A stretch of DNA of 64,000 nt, from assembly GCF_000513935.1 (NCBI RefSeq), contig NZ_AZUY01000008.1, forward strand, positions 109,754 to 173,753. The letters are read 5' to 3'. Position 1 is the stretch's first letter. The number at the start of each line of letters is the position of its first letter. Position numbers and translations under genes: made by a program. Below are positions 8,903-16,663 of this stretch, piece by piece. Source of the stretch: Mesorhizobium sp. WSM3626 (lineage in GTDB: Bacteria; Pseudomonadota; Alphaproteobacteria; Rhizobiales; Rhizobiaceae). Under the pieces are notes generated by a model. The model was not told the DNA's origin and did not search any database. It saw only the letters and a list, made by a program, of their open reading frames with translations.

Positions 8903-10003
8903 TCAGTTCAACTTGACCAGAACCACCCGACGGTTCTTGGCGCGGCCGGTCTCCTCGTCATTGCTGGCGACGGGCGCCATCATGCCGGCTCCGGCCGCCG
9001 TAAGCCGCGACGCATCGATTCCGTATTTCGCCACGAGCGCCGCCTTGACCGCCTGCGCCCGCCGGGACGACAGATCGAGATTGTAAACGAAGGCACCCTG
9101 ATTGTCGGTATGGCCGACGACGATCACGGTCATCCCGGGCTCATTGGTCAAAAGCGTCGAAATCTCCTTCAGCGTCGGCTCGGACTCCGGCTTGATGTCA
9201 GCTTTGTCGGTGTCGAAGAAGATGCCGTAGAGGGAGATGCTGCCGGTGGCGGAGAGCGAGTCCGCCATCTTGGCAGCTTCGACGACCACCATTTTCCTGT
9301 CGCGCGCCTTGGGTTCCAGCACCTGCACTACGGCGACGGTGCGACCGTTGAGTTTCTTGCAGTAGAGATCGTCGGTCAACGAATAGGTCTGCACGGTGAC
9401 ATAGGCGTCGCCGCCGTCCTGCGGCACCTTGGCCGAGAAATAGCGCTGGTCGTTGATGCCGGTAGCCAACGCGCAAGCGCCATTGGAGAATGCCGCGTCC
9501 TTGAGATCGCTTTCATGGAAGGAATACATCGTCAGGCTCATGTCGCCGCCGCCGCCGCTCGACGAGCGGTCGGCAGCGCCGCCACATTCCTCCTTCTTGC
9601 ATTCGAACAGGACTTCGCCGCCTGCAGCCTTGATCACATCCTGATAATTGCGCAGCACCTCGAGCGGCGAGCGCTCGGCCGGCAGCACATAGGCGATACG
9701 GGTCAGGGCACCCTCCACCTCGGCCTTCTTGTCCGGCGCGAAAACGCGATTGTTCATGGCGTCGCGCGCGTTGGGATCTGCACTTGGCTTCAGGGGCGAC
9801 AGCGGTACGCTGAAGTCGGTAAAGGCAAGCTTTGCGTAGGACACGATGAAAGAGCCTTCGTAGCGCTTGGCCAGTTGATTGTCGGCGGCGCCCGCGATAT
9901 CGGCGGTCGGCACCGTCGCGTCGGCTGCCGCCAGCCGCATTACCAGCGCGAGAACAAGCCCCGCCCAGAAAAACCTCATGATTGTCGACTTTAATGCATG
10001 CAT
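8903..10003 (-). CDS. OmpA-family outer-membrane/peptidoglycan-binding protein
   Basis: 366 aa with an N-terminal signal sequence (IMRFFWAGLVLALVMRLAAADA). The C-terminal 110 residues form an OmpA domain: SLYGIFFDTDKADIKPES, VVGHTDNQG, NLDLSSRRAQAV and the closing KNRRVVLVKL, which bind peptidoglycan non-covalently. The central part contains a Gly/Ser loop (RSSSGGGGDMS) and two Cys (FECKKEECGG), and resembles other OmpA proteins without a recognised N-terminal barrel. The start could be 24 bases further in (MRFFW). Confidence 0.88.
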   Translation of the reverse strand: MHALKSTIMRFFWAGLVLALVMRLAAADATVPTADIAGAADNQLAKRYEGSFIVSYAKLAFTDFSVPLSPLKPSADPNARDAMNNRVFAPDKKAEVEGALTRIAYVLPAERSPLEVLRNYQDVIKAAGGEVLFECKKEECGGAADRSSSGGGGDMSLTMYSFHESDLKDAAFSNGACALATGINDQRYFSAKVPQDGGDAYVTVQTYSLTDDLYCKKLNGRTVAVVQVLEPKARDRKMVVVEAAKMADSLSATGSISLYGIFFDTDKADIKPESEPTLKEISTLLTNEPGMTVIVVGHTDNQGAFVYNLDLSSRRAQAVKAALVAKYGIDASRLTAAGAGMMAPVASNDEETGRAKNRRVVLVKLN

Positions 10004-10067
10004 CGATCGATCCCCTCGCTTGATGATCGATGCTAGCAGAGCGGCTATGTCCAGTCGATGACGCCGC

Positions 10068-10607
10068 TCAGGGCAGCCGCTCCAGCAGGATGGTTGGCGC
10101 GTCGTGATAGAGGGTCTGCGTCAGCTCGGTATAGCCGCACTTCCTGGCGACGTTCAACGAAGCCGTATTTTCGGGATCGATGATGCAGACGGTTCTGGCA
10201 CGTCCGAACGTCTCGTCGCCCCAGCCATGCACGCGGCTGACGATCTCCGTGGCAAGGCCGGCGCCGTGCGCGGCCGGAACGAGCGCCCACCCCGCCTCGG
10301 GGATACCTTCGATCGACGGCTCCATGTCGCGCTTCAGATCGTGGAACCCGGCCTCGCCGAAGAAGCGGCCAGTCGCTTTCTCCTCGATGGCCCAGAAGCC
10401 GTAGCCGAGCAGCGACCACAGGCCGGCGTGACGCAGGAAGCGCATCCAGCTTTCTTCACGTGTGCGCGGCTTGCCGCCGATGAAACGGGTGACGACGGGG
10501 TCGGCCCACATCGTGGCATAGGCATCGAAATCGCCGAGCCGGTGTGCCCGCAGGATGGTTCGCGGCGTCTCGATGACCGGAGCGATGGTCGCTTGCGTCG
10601 TGTTCAT
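10068..10607 (-). CDS. GNAT N-acetyltransferase, RimJ/RimL type
   Basis: 179 aa. Starts with the common ETPRTILRAHRLGDFDAY of GNAT proteins that resemble ribosomal-protein alanine acetyltransferases. The acetyl-CoA-binding part corresponds to GWALVPAAHGAGLATEIV, followed by CIIDPENTASLNVARKCGY (the xxN.ASxxVxEKxGF signature). It acts in the cytoplasm on an unknown amine. It has its own unit, convergent with nothing nearby. Confidence 0.9.
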   Translation of the reverse strand: MNTTQATIAPVIETPRTILRAHRLGDFDAYATMWADPVVTRFIGGKPRTREESWMRFLRHAGLWSLLGYGFWAIEEKATGRFFGEAGFHDLKRDMEPSIEGIPEAGWALVPAAHGAGLATEIVSRVHGWGDETFGRARTVCIIDPENTASLNVARKCGYTELTQTLYHDAPTILLERLP

Positions 10608-10827
10608 TGGATTTGCCTCGCGTTACGGCCTGCGGTTAGCAAATCGCCGGCGCGGTGCAAGAGCCAGGAAACCAGGAACCATCATCCAAGGCGCAACGTC
10701 CGGCAGCCTTCACGACATCCGGGCGCTATGGGATTTTCGCGCGGCGGTGTTATTTTCGACGCAGGCTGATTCAGCGCGTCCCAATTTTTCAGGCGCCGGC
10801 CACTGCCGCCGATCCAAGGAAACCCGC

Positions 10828-11283
10828 ATGGACACCACCGACCTCGTGCTCGCCATCATCCACCATCTGCTGGTGTTCTCGCTAGCCGGGATCATCGGCG
10901 CCGAATTCGTGCTGATCCGTGGAGACCTGCCCGCCGCGACGCTCAAGCGGCTCGCCGGCATCGACCGCCACTACGGCATCATCGCCGCGCTCATCATCAT
11001 CGTCGGCATCGGCCGTGTCGCCTGGGGGCTCAAGGGTTGGGAGTTCTACGTCTACAACTGGGTGTTCTGGGCCAAGATGGCGGCATTCGGCACCGTCGGC
11101 CTGCTGTCGATCATCCCGACCGTGCGTTTCATGTCCTGGAGCCGGCAGGCGAGCGCCAATCCTGCCTTCGCCGTACCTGTCGGCGAACTGGCCTCGGTGA
11201 AGACCTATATCCGCGCCGAGGCGTTCGTCTTCCTGCTGATCCCGGTTTTCGCCGCGGCGATGGCGCGTGGCTACGGCTACTGA
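10828..11283 (+). CDS. DUF2214 family membrane protein
   Basis: 151 aa from the ATG at 10828, preceded by AAGGA. Four hydrophobic segments are visible: VLAIIHHLLVFSLAGIIGAE, YGIIAALIIIVGIGRVAWG, WVFWAKMAAFGTVGLLSIIP and AFVFLLIPVFAAAMARGYGY. The order and the EFVLIRGDL motif match the DUF2214 family. It is an inner-membrane protein of unknown function. Its 3' end overlaps the end of the convergent nth gene by seven bases. Confidence 0.85.
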   Translation: MDTTDLVLAIIHHLLVFSLAGIIGAEFVLIRGDLPAATLKRLAGIDRHYGIIAALIIIVGIGRVAWGLKGWEFYVYNWVFWAKMAAFGTVGLLSIIPTVRFMSWSRQASANPAFAVPVGELASVKTYIRAEAFVFLLIPVFAAAMARGYGY

Positions 11284-12083
11284 TCGTCGGCGGCAATCGT
11301 TTCAAGCGGAGCGGTCGGCACCAGCGGTGCCGGAATGCTGGTCGTCTTCACCTCCGCCTTGCAGATATCGGCGATAATGCAGGCCGGACAATCCGGCTTG
11401 CGCGCCTTGCAGACATAGCGGCCATGCAAGATCAGCCAGTGATGCGCATGGCGCATATATTCGTCCGGGATGATCTTCAGAAGTCCCTGCTCGACCTGTT
11501 CCGGGGTCTTGCCGGGCGCCAGGCCAAGCCGGTTGCCGATGCGCAAGATGTGGGTGTCGACCGCCATCGTATGCTGACCGAAGGCCATGTTGAGCACGAC
11601 ATTGGCGGTCTTGCGCCCGACACCGGGCAGCTTGACCAGCTCATCGCGGTCATTGGGCACCTCGCCGCCATGGTCGCGGATCAACGCCTCCGATAGTGCG
11701 ATGACGTTCTTGGCCTTGTTGCGCCAGAGCCCGATGGTCCTGACATAGTCGCCGACCTTGGCTTCACCCAGCGCCAGCATCTTTTGCGGCGTATCGGCGG
11801 CCTTGAACAAAGCCCGCGTCGCCTTGTTGACGCCGGCATCGGTCGCTTGCGCCGACAGCACCACCGCCACCAGCAGCGTGAAGGGGTTGACGTGTTCGAG
11901 CTCGCCCTTCGGCTCTGGCCGCTGCACCGAAAAGCGCCGGAATATCTCGTGCACTTCGGCCGGGCTGTAGCGCGAAATCCACCGCGCGGGCCGTGGACGC
12001 GGCTTGGCATTGGAGCCGTCGCGCCGTCCGGACGGCGGCTCTTTTTCGGGCATGGAAGATTCTTTGGACTTGGGACTCGCCAT
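11277..12083 (-). CDS. nth: endonuclease III
   Basis: 268 aa from the ATG at 12083, which has GGAGG directly upstream; a longer start at 12116 would run into the divergent gene. A DNA glycosylase/AP lyase that removes oxidised pyrimidines. The helix-hairpin-helix reads LPGVGRKTANVVLNMAFG with the catalytic Lys, followed by VDTHILRIGNRLGL carrying the catalytic Asp. The C-terminal iron-sulfur motif CKARKPDCPACIIADIC has the expected Cys spacing (C-x6-C-x2-C-x5-C). The first 45 residues are a low-complexity Lys/Arg/Pro extension. Confidence 0.95.
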   Translation of the reverse strand: MASPKSKESSMPEKEPPSGRRDGSNAKPRPRPARWISRYSPAEVHEIFRRFSVQRPEPKGELEHVNPFTLLVAVVLSAQATDAGVNKATRALFKAADTPQKMLALGEAKVGDYVRTIGLWRNKAKNVIALSEALIRDHGGEVPNDRDELVKLPGVGRKTANVVLNMAFGQHTMAVDTHILRIGNRLGLAPGKTPEQVEQGLLKIIPDEYMRHAHHWLILHGRYVCKARKPDCPACIIADICKAEVKTTSIPAPLVPTAPLETIAADDQ

Positions 12084-12105
12084 TTCCCTCCTATAATATC
12101 CTGCC

Positions 12106-12600
12106 ATGAGCGACACAAACGCCTCGTTTCAGGCTGATGAGCCCTTCTTTCACGCATTGCTGACCCCACACCGGTCGCTGGGCCGGACGGGCTTCCTGAT
12201 CCTGATGGGCGCACTGATGTTCGGCTGGCTGGTCACGGGTGCGTTTTTCCTGTCGCGCGGGGCCTGGCCGGTGTTCGGCTTCTTCGGCCTCGACGTGATT
12301 GCCGTCTATATCGCCTTCCGCGTCAATTATCGGGCCGCACGCGCCCGCGAGGAAGTGTCGGTGTCACGCACCAGCCTCGATATCCGCAAGACGGCCCCCT
12401 CGGGAAAATCGGAAGCGCATCGCTTCAACCCTTTCTGGGCGCGGTTTTCGGTCGCCCGTCACGCCGAGATCGGCATCACCAGAATGATCGTGGAAGCACA
12501 GGGCCAGAACGTGCCGATCGGCGGCTTCCTCGACCCCGATTCCCGCGAGAGCTTCGCCACCGCCTTCGCGCGCGCGCTGGCGACCGCCAAGGCGCGCTAA
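12106..12600 (+). CDS. DUF2244 family membrane protein
   Basis: 164 aa. The N-terminal ADEPFFHALLTPHRSLGRTG is followed by two closely spaced transmembrane segments (GFLILMGALMFGWLVTGAFF and WPVFGFFGLDVIAVYIAF), then a soluble domain with REEVSVSRTSLDIRKTAPSG. This is the DUF2244 layout. Function is unknown; in alphaproteobacteria it is often close to nth. It starts 22 bp from the divergent nth gene, and TATAAT lies between them. Confidence 0.88.
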   Translation: MSDTNASFQADEPFFHALLTPHRSLGRTGFLILMGALMFGWLVTGAFFLSRGAWPVFGFFGLDVIAVYIAFRVNYRAARAREEVSVSRTSLDIRKTAPSGKSEAHRFNPFWARFSVARHAEIGITRMIVEAQGQNVPIGGFLDPDSRESFATAFARALATAKAR

Positions 12601-12640
12601 AGCAATTCCAGGAAAAGAAGCGGTTTTCCGGCCGGGCTCG
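12600..12640. repeat. partial RIME-like intergenic element
   Basis: The segment beginning AGCAATTCCAGGAAAAG and continuing AGCGGTTTTCCGG matches the first third of the element at 60482, and the family is widespread between rhizobial genes. Only the left arm is present here. Confidence 0.55.
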
Positions 12641-12737
12641 AACCCGGAGTCTATCTGGGCAAGAGCTGCAAGAAGGCAAGTTTCGGGTGGCGATCGGCGC
12701 CCCAAGAGGCGATATTCCGGCCCAAGGAGACAGGTCC

Positions 12738-13616
12738 ATGAGCACACACACGGCAGTCCTCAAGAAGGACATCACGCCCGAGGGCAGCGACTACGAGATC
12801 GTGCGCCGCGCCATCGAGAAGATCAGCCTCGACTATCGCGACCAGCCATCGCTGGAAGAACTGGCCGAGGAAGTCGGCGAGACGCCGACCGGCTTGCAGA
12901 AACTCTTCACCCGCTGGGCCGGCCTGTCACCCAAGGCTTTCCTGCAGGCGGTGACGCTGGACCATGCGCGCAAGCTGCTCGATTCCGGCATGCCGCTGCT
13001 CGAAACCTCATTCGAACTGGGCATGTCCGGTCCCGGCCGGCTGCACGACCTGTTCGTCACCCATGAAGCGATGTCGCCGGGCGACTACAAGACGCGCGGC
13101 GCTGGCCTCACCATCCGCTACGGCTATCACCCCTCCCCGTTCGGCACTGCCCTGATCATGGCCACGGATCGCGGGCTTGCCGGCCTCGCCTTCTGCGACG
13201 TCGGCGAGGAGCGCGCCGCCTTCGCCGACATGTCCGGCCGCTGGCCCAACGCCCTCTATGTCGAGGACAGGGAAGCGACAGGCCCTTATGCCGCGCGAAT
13301 CTTCGAGCCGACGCTGTGGCGCGCCGACCAGCCGCTGCACGTCGTCATGATCGGCACCGACTTTCAGGTCCGCGTCTGGGAAGCCTTGCTGCGGATCCCG
13401 ATGGGCAAGGCCCGCACCTATTCCTCGATCGCGGCCAGCATCGGCGCGCCGAGCGCCAGCCGCGCGGTCGGCGCCGCCAACGGCGCCAACCCGCTCTCTT
13501 TCGTGGTGCCTTGCCACCGCGCTATCGGCAAATCAGGCGATCTCACCGGCTATCACTGGGGCCTGACCCGCAAGCGCGCCATCCTCGGCTGGGAGGCGGG
13601 GCAGATTTCGTCCTGA
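12738..13616 (+). CDS. AraC-type HTH fused to O6-methylguanine-DNA methyltransferase (Ada-like, no N-terminal Ada domain)
   Basis: 292 aa from the ATG at 12738, preceded by AAGGAGA. Residues about 25-115 form an AraC HTH domain (LEELAEEVGETPTGLQKLF, MSGPGRLHDLFVTHEAMSPG). The second half is an alkyltransferase with the active-site PCHR (LSFVVPCHRAIGKSGDLTGY) and the IPMGKARTYSSIAASIG helix. It directly repairs alkylated guanine. The Cys-rich N-terminal domain of E. coli Ada that senses methylphosphotriesters is missing, so methylation-triggered activation as in Ada is not expected. Confidence 0.93.
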   Translation: MSTHTAVLKKDITPEGSDYEIVRRAIEKISLDYRDQPSLEELAEEVGETPTGLQKLFTRWAGLSPKAFLQAVTLDHARKLLDSGMPLLETSFELGMSGPGRLHDLFVTHEAMSPGDYKTRGAGLTIRYGYHPSPFGTALIMATDRGLAGLAFCDVGEERAAFADMSGRWPNALYVEDREATGPYAARIFEPTLWRADQPLHVVMIGTDFQVRVWEALLRIPMGKARTYSSIAASIGAPSASRAVGAANGANPLSFVVPCHRAIGKSGDLTGYHWGLTRKRAILGWEAGQISS

Positions 13617-13838
13617 AATGTCGATTTTTAATTCGGGCTCCAAGGAATATATGAATATTCGCATTTTGAAGTATTAGTGGGAATTATTTCGAGAATTTCT
13701 GGATACAACCGGCGACAACCATCGGTTTCTTCACAGCCGTTGTTTTGACGGTTTATTTAGGTTTACGCTAAATTAACCATGCTAACGCGATGATGACCCG
13801 TATTAATTCGGACATTCCGACTTAATAGGAGGGTTTCG

Positions 13839-14309
13839 ATGACGTTTTTTCGCGCCGCTTTCGGCGCAACTCTGCTGGTCGCGTGCCTGGACCAGGCTGC
13901 GATGGCCACACAGCAGAATGTCATTTTCAACGGCACGGTCACCGCGACCTGCACGCTTGTCGTCGCCACCAACGGCACGATGACGGTAAGCCCCGACCTT
14001 CAGTCGCTGAGCTCGCACAACAGCGGCGGTTCGGCTGGAACAGTCACGCTCACCACCACCGGGGGTGTTTCGCTGAGCGTCGATCCGGTGACCCTCACCA
14101 CCGTGCCGGCCGCCGACAGCACGGCCATCACCTGGACACCGACCTATTCTGCCAGCGGCGCCCACACGATCGCGGAAACTGGTTCCTCCACCGCTCTGAC
14201 TGTCCCCGGCGCCGATCTTGTCTCGGTCCATCTCGCCGGCACCAAGGGCGGCAGCAATCGCTTCGCGAACGGCAACTATCAGGCAACGGTAACGCTGCGT
14301 TGCGAATGA
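13839..14309 (+). CDS. exported pilin-like beta-sandwich protein (DUF4402-like), paralogue 1
   Basis: 156 aa, preceded by GGAGG. A signal peptide (FFRAAFGATLLVACLDQAAMA) is followed by VTATCTLVVATNGTMTVSP, a Thr/Ser/Gly-rich body of alternating residues suggesting beta strands, and the end ANGNYQATVTLRCE. The first and last Cys of the mature protein could form the disulfide of pilin-like folds. The gene at 15186 shares CT(L/I)xVxxxGTMTxxP and the GxYxxxVTxxCE ending, so the two are paralogues. It heads a four-gene exported-protein cluster. The DUF4402 link is by pattern only. Confidence 0.7.
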   Translation: MTFFRAAFGATLLVACLDQAAMATQQNVIFNGTVTATCTLVVATNGTMTVSPDLQSLSSHNSGGSAGTVTLTTTGGVSLSVDPVTLTTVPAADSTAITWTPTYSASGAHTIAETGSSTALTVPGADLVSVHLAGTKGGSNRFANGNYQATVTLRCE

Positions 14310-14333
14310 CGTCCCCGCGAAGGAAAGGGGTCC

Positions 14334-14726
14334 TTGAAACATGTTCTGAACCTGGCGACGGCGCTGGCCGTCGGATTGATGCCCATTGTCGCGGGCGCCC
14401 AGTCGATGTCGCCGATGCGGGGTGAGGTCAACAGTTTCACCGACGCCTTCGCGGTCCGCGTGTTCCCCGCCAATCCCTACGGCCAGAAGATAAAGGTCGA
14501 AATCCACGTCTACGATCAGAATTTTCAGCCAGTGGACGCCAAGATCTCTCCGAACGTCTTCCAACTGGGCTCTCAGGCTTCCCGACCCGTCCTTGTGGTC
14601 GTGCCCTTCGGCGGCGCTGCCGAGCGTAAAGTGCGTATCTGTACCGAGAGCATCCCCTTTCCCAATCAGCAGACGCAGATAAAGGCACAGATATGCGGAA
14701 AGTTTTTTGGGCACCGCAAGTCCTGA
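14334..14726 (+). CDS. single-domain PapD-like periplasmic chaperone
   Basis: 130 aa from a TTG start at 14334 with AAGGAAAGGGG upstream. A signal peptide (LNLATALAVGLMPIVAGAQ) precedes SPMRGEVNSFTDAFAVRVF, KIKVEIHVYDQNFQPVDAKI, SPNVFQLGSQASRPVLVVV and PFGGAAERKVRICTESIP. The succession matches the first immunoglobulin-like domain of pilus chaperones, including the SPxxFxL and Arg-x-Cys-Thr strands. The second domain of FimC/PapD is absent. Placed between two pilin-like genes, it probably folds or caps them; no usher gene is in the window. Confidence 0.65.
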   Translation: MKHVLNLATALAVGLMPIVAGAQSMSPMRGEVNSFTDAFAVRVFPANPYGQKIKVEIHVYDQNFQPVDAKISPNVFQLGSQASRPVLVVVPFGGAAERKVRICTESIPFPNQQTQIKAQICGKFFGHRKS

Positions 14727-15211
14727 CACTCGCGTTTGCGGCAATGTGGGCGGGGATCTCGCCGGCGCTGGCCGAGGATGTCTACAACCTCAATCAGAAC
14801 GAGAGCGGCTTCAATTTGCCGGGCGTGACGTTGCCTCAGGGCCAGGACGAGGTCCACGCTTCCGACGGCACCACCTGCCGTTCGGCGGTGTCGGGCACCG
14901 GCGCCTATTTCGACCTCGGCGTTATCAGAGGCAACAGCCAGTCGAACAACGACGTCGCCACCTACAGCCGCGTGGTGATCCCGATCGGTCGCACGCCGAA
15001 ACGTGTCGATTGCAGCCGCCTCTATGAACTCGAGGTCGAGCGCCTGCAACTGGAGCTGAAACTGCTCAAGATGGGCCTCGGCGGCGACGGCCCGACGGCG
15101 AGCGTGGCCGCCAGCGCTCCCACGCCCGTGGCCGCATCACCCGGATGGGACAACGAAGGCTGGAGCATCAGGACCGGAAGCGGTGATGGCAAGAAAAAGA
15201 AGAAGAAATAA
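14693..15211 (+). CDS. exported protein of unknown family in pilin/chaperone cluster
   Basis: 172 aa. The start overlaps the end of the chaperone-like gene by 34 bases, indicating coupled translation. A signal peptide ends near ISPALAED. The mature part has NLNQNESGFNLPGVTLPQ, DGTTCRSAVSGTGAYFDLG and VVIPIGRTPKRVDCSRLYEL, with two Cys, then a short helix (LEVERLQLELKLLKMG), an Ala/Pro linker and a tail of six Lys. I do not recognise the family. The helix near the C-terminus could mediate oligomerisation. Context suggests an accessory or anchoring part of a surface structure. Confidence 0.65.
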   Translation: MRKVFWAPQVLTLAFAAMWAGISPALAEDVYNLNQNESGFNLPGVTLPQGQDEVHASDGTTCRSAVSGTGAYFDLGVIRGNSQSNNDVATYSRVVIPIGRTPKRVDCSRLYELEVERLQLELKLLKMGLGGDGPTASVAASAPTPVAASPGWDNEGWSIRTGSGDGKKKKKK

Positions 15212-15668
15212 CCGGGCGCTGCTTGCGATGGCCGCGCTCGCCGGCTTCTGCCTTCCGGCGCAGGCGGCGATCATCGGCACCTGCACCATCATGGTCGGGG
15301 CATCGGGAACGATGACCGCAAATCCGGCCATCGGCATACTCGGATCCAAGCAGGCAGGCGGATCGAGCGCCAGTGCCACCGTGGTAGCAAGCTCCACGCT
15401 GTGCTCGCTATTCAACCTGCTGGACTGTTATTCGGTTTCAGCGCCGGCGCCTGTGGTATTCTCGTCCGCGCCGAGCGGCGGCGGCACCAACGTGACCTTC
15501 GTCTCGGTCTTCCGCCTCGATGGCTCGGGCGTCGACAACAATGGGGGCGTGCCGCAAAGGGTCGTCAACGGCACCCACGCCATGCAGGTCGACCTCACCG
15601 CCACCAAATCGAGCGGCATCTTCCCGGCCGGCAGCTATCAGGGCATCGTCACAGTGCTGTGTGAGTGA
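15186..15668 (+). CDS. exported pilin-like beta-sandwich protein (DUF4402-like), paralogue 2
   Basis: 160 aa from the ATG at 15186 (a GTG lies one codon upstream). The N-terminus is very basic (MARKRRRNNR) before a hydrophobic signal core (ALLAMAALAGFCLPAQAA). The mature start IIGTCTIMVGASGTMTANP and the ending AGSYQGIVTVLCE mirror the protein at 13839. An extra Cys pair (STLCSLFNLLDCYSV) is inserted. The start overlaps the preceding gene by 26 bases, so the same bases encode that protein's Lys tail and this one's basic leader. Last gene of the cluster. Confidence 0.7.
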   Translation: MARKRRRNNRALLAMAALAGFCLPAQAAIIGTCTIMVGASGTMTANPAIGILGSKQAGGSSASATVVASSTLCSLFNLLDCYSVSAPAPVVFSSAPSGGGTNVTFVSVFRLDGSGVDNNGGVPQRVVNGTHAMQVDLTATKSSGIFPAGSYQGIVTVLCE

Positions 15669-15756
15669 GGCGGCAAATCGCGCTGGACCATTCGCGTGGT
15701 CTGGCATCGAGCGGCCTGGCAGGATAGCTTCCCCTGCATTCAGCAGGAGGCATTTC

Positions 15757-16662
15757 TTGATTATCGTAGTCGGCTCGATCAACCTCGACCTTATCGCCAA
15801 TGTCGACCGCTTGCCGAGCCCCGGTGAGACGGTGAGCGGTTCCGGTTTCACAACGGCGCCCGGCGGCAAGGGCGCCAACCAGGCGCTCGCCGCCGCACGT
15901 GCCGGTGCTCAGGTGCGCATGGTCGGCGCCGTCGGCAAGGACAATTTCGCACCAGAAGCTCTGGCGTTGCTGCGCGAGGCCAAGGTCGACCTGTCGGGCG
16001 TGGGAGAGACCTTTGCCTCGACCGGCACGGCGCTGATCATGGTCGGTGACGACGGCGAGAACATCATCGCCGTGGTTGCCGGCGCCAATGCTTCCGTGGT
16101 GCCCGGCGACCTCTCCAAAGCCTTTCTGAAAGAGGGCGACGTCGTGCTGCTGCAGCATGAAATTCCGCTCGCGACGATCGATGCGGCACTCGACCAGGCA
16201 AGGGCGGCCGGCGCGGTCACCGTGCTCAACACGGCTCCGTTCCACGCCAAGGCGGCAGGCTTCCTCGGCAAGGCTGATTACGTCGTCGCCAACGAAACCG
16301 AGTTCGACCTCTATGGCGAGGCGCTGGCGCTCAGCGGCCGCGATCGGAAGGCGCGCATGCGCGATTTTGCCGGGAAAACCGGACGCGCCATCGTCGTCAC
16401 GCTTGGCGGCGAAGGCGTGATGGCGGCGACGCCGAGCGATTTCCTGACCGTTCCCGCGTTGAAGATCACGCCGGTCGACACGGTCGGGGCCGGCGACACA
16501 TTCTGCGGCTATTTCGCGGCCGGCCTGGCGTCGGGCCTCACGCTCGAACAGGCATTGGCGCGTGCCGGCGCCGCCGGCTCGCTGGCTTGCCTCAAGCCCG
16601 GCGCCCAGCCGGCAATCCCGCTGGCGAAAGACGTCGACCAGGCCTTGCAGGAAACCCGTTGA
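15757..16662 (+). CDS. rbsK: ribokinase (PfkB family)
   Basis: 301 aa from a TTG start at 15757 with CAGGAGG six bases upstream. Phosphorylates ribose at O5. The N-terminal VVGSINLDLIANVDRLPSPGE and GGKGANQALAAARAGA are the first PfkB signature; the second reads DTVGAGDTFCGYFAAGL with the catalytic Asp in GAGD. The neighbouring nucleoside hydrolase (about 3 kb on) could supply ribose. The amidase gene starts one base after its stop, indicating co-transcription. Confidence 0.93.
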   Translation: MIIVVGSINLDLIANVDRLPSPGETVSGSGFTTAPGGKGANQALAAARAGAQVRMVGAVGKDNFAPEALALLREAKVDLSGVGETFASTGTALIMVGDDGENIIAVVAGANASVVPGDLSKAFLKEGDVVLLQHEIPLATIDAALDQARAAGAVTVLNTAPFHAKAAGFLGKADYVVANETEFDLYGEALALSGRDRKARMRDFAGKTGRAIVVTLGGEGVMAATPSDFLTVPALKITPVDTVGAGDTFCGYFAAGLASGLTLEQALARAGAAGSLACLKPGAQPAIPLAKDVDQALQETR

Positions 16663-16663
16663 G

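Noticed and set aside
12622-12645. A tRNA T-arm-like sequence (CCGGGTTCGAGCCCGG on the minus strand)
   Set aside because: No anticodon arm, D-arm or matching acceptor strand is found around it; it overlaps the partial RIME-like element.
13740-13800. CtrA-type binding site (TTAA-N7-TTAA) before the pilin-like cluster
   Set aside because: TTAACCATGCTAAC has the wrong spacing for the CtrA consensus.
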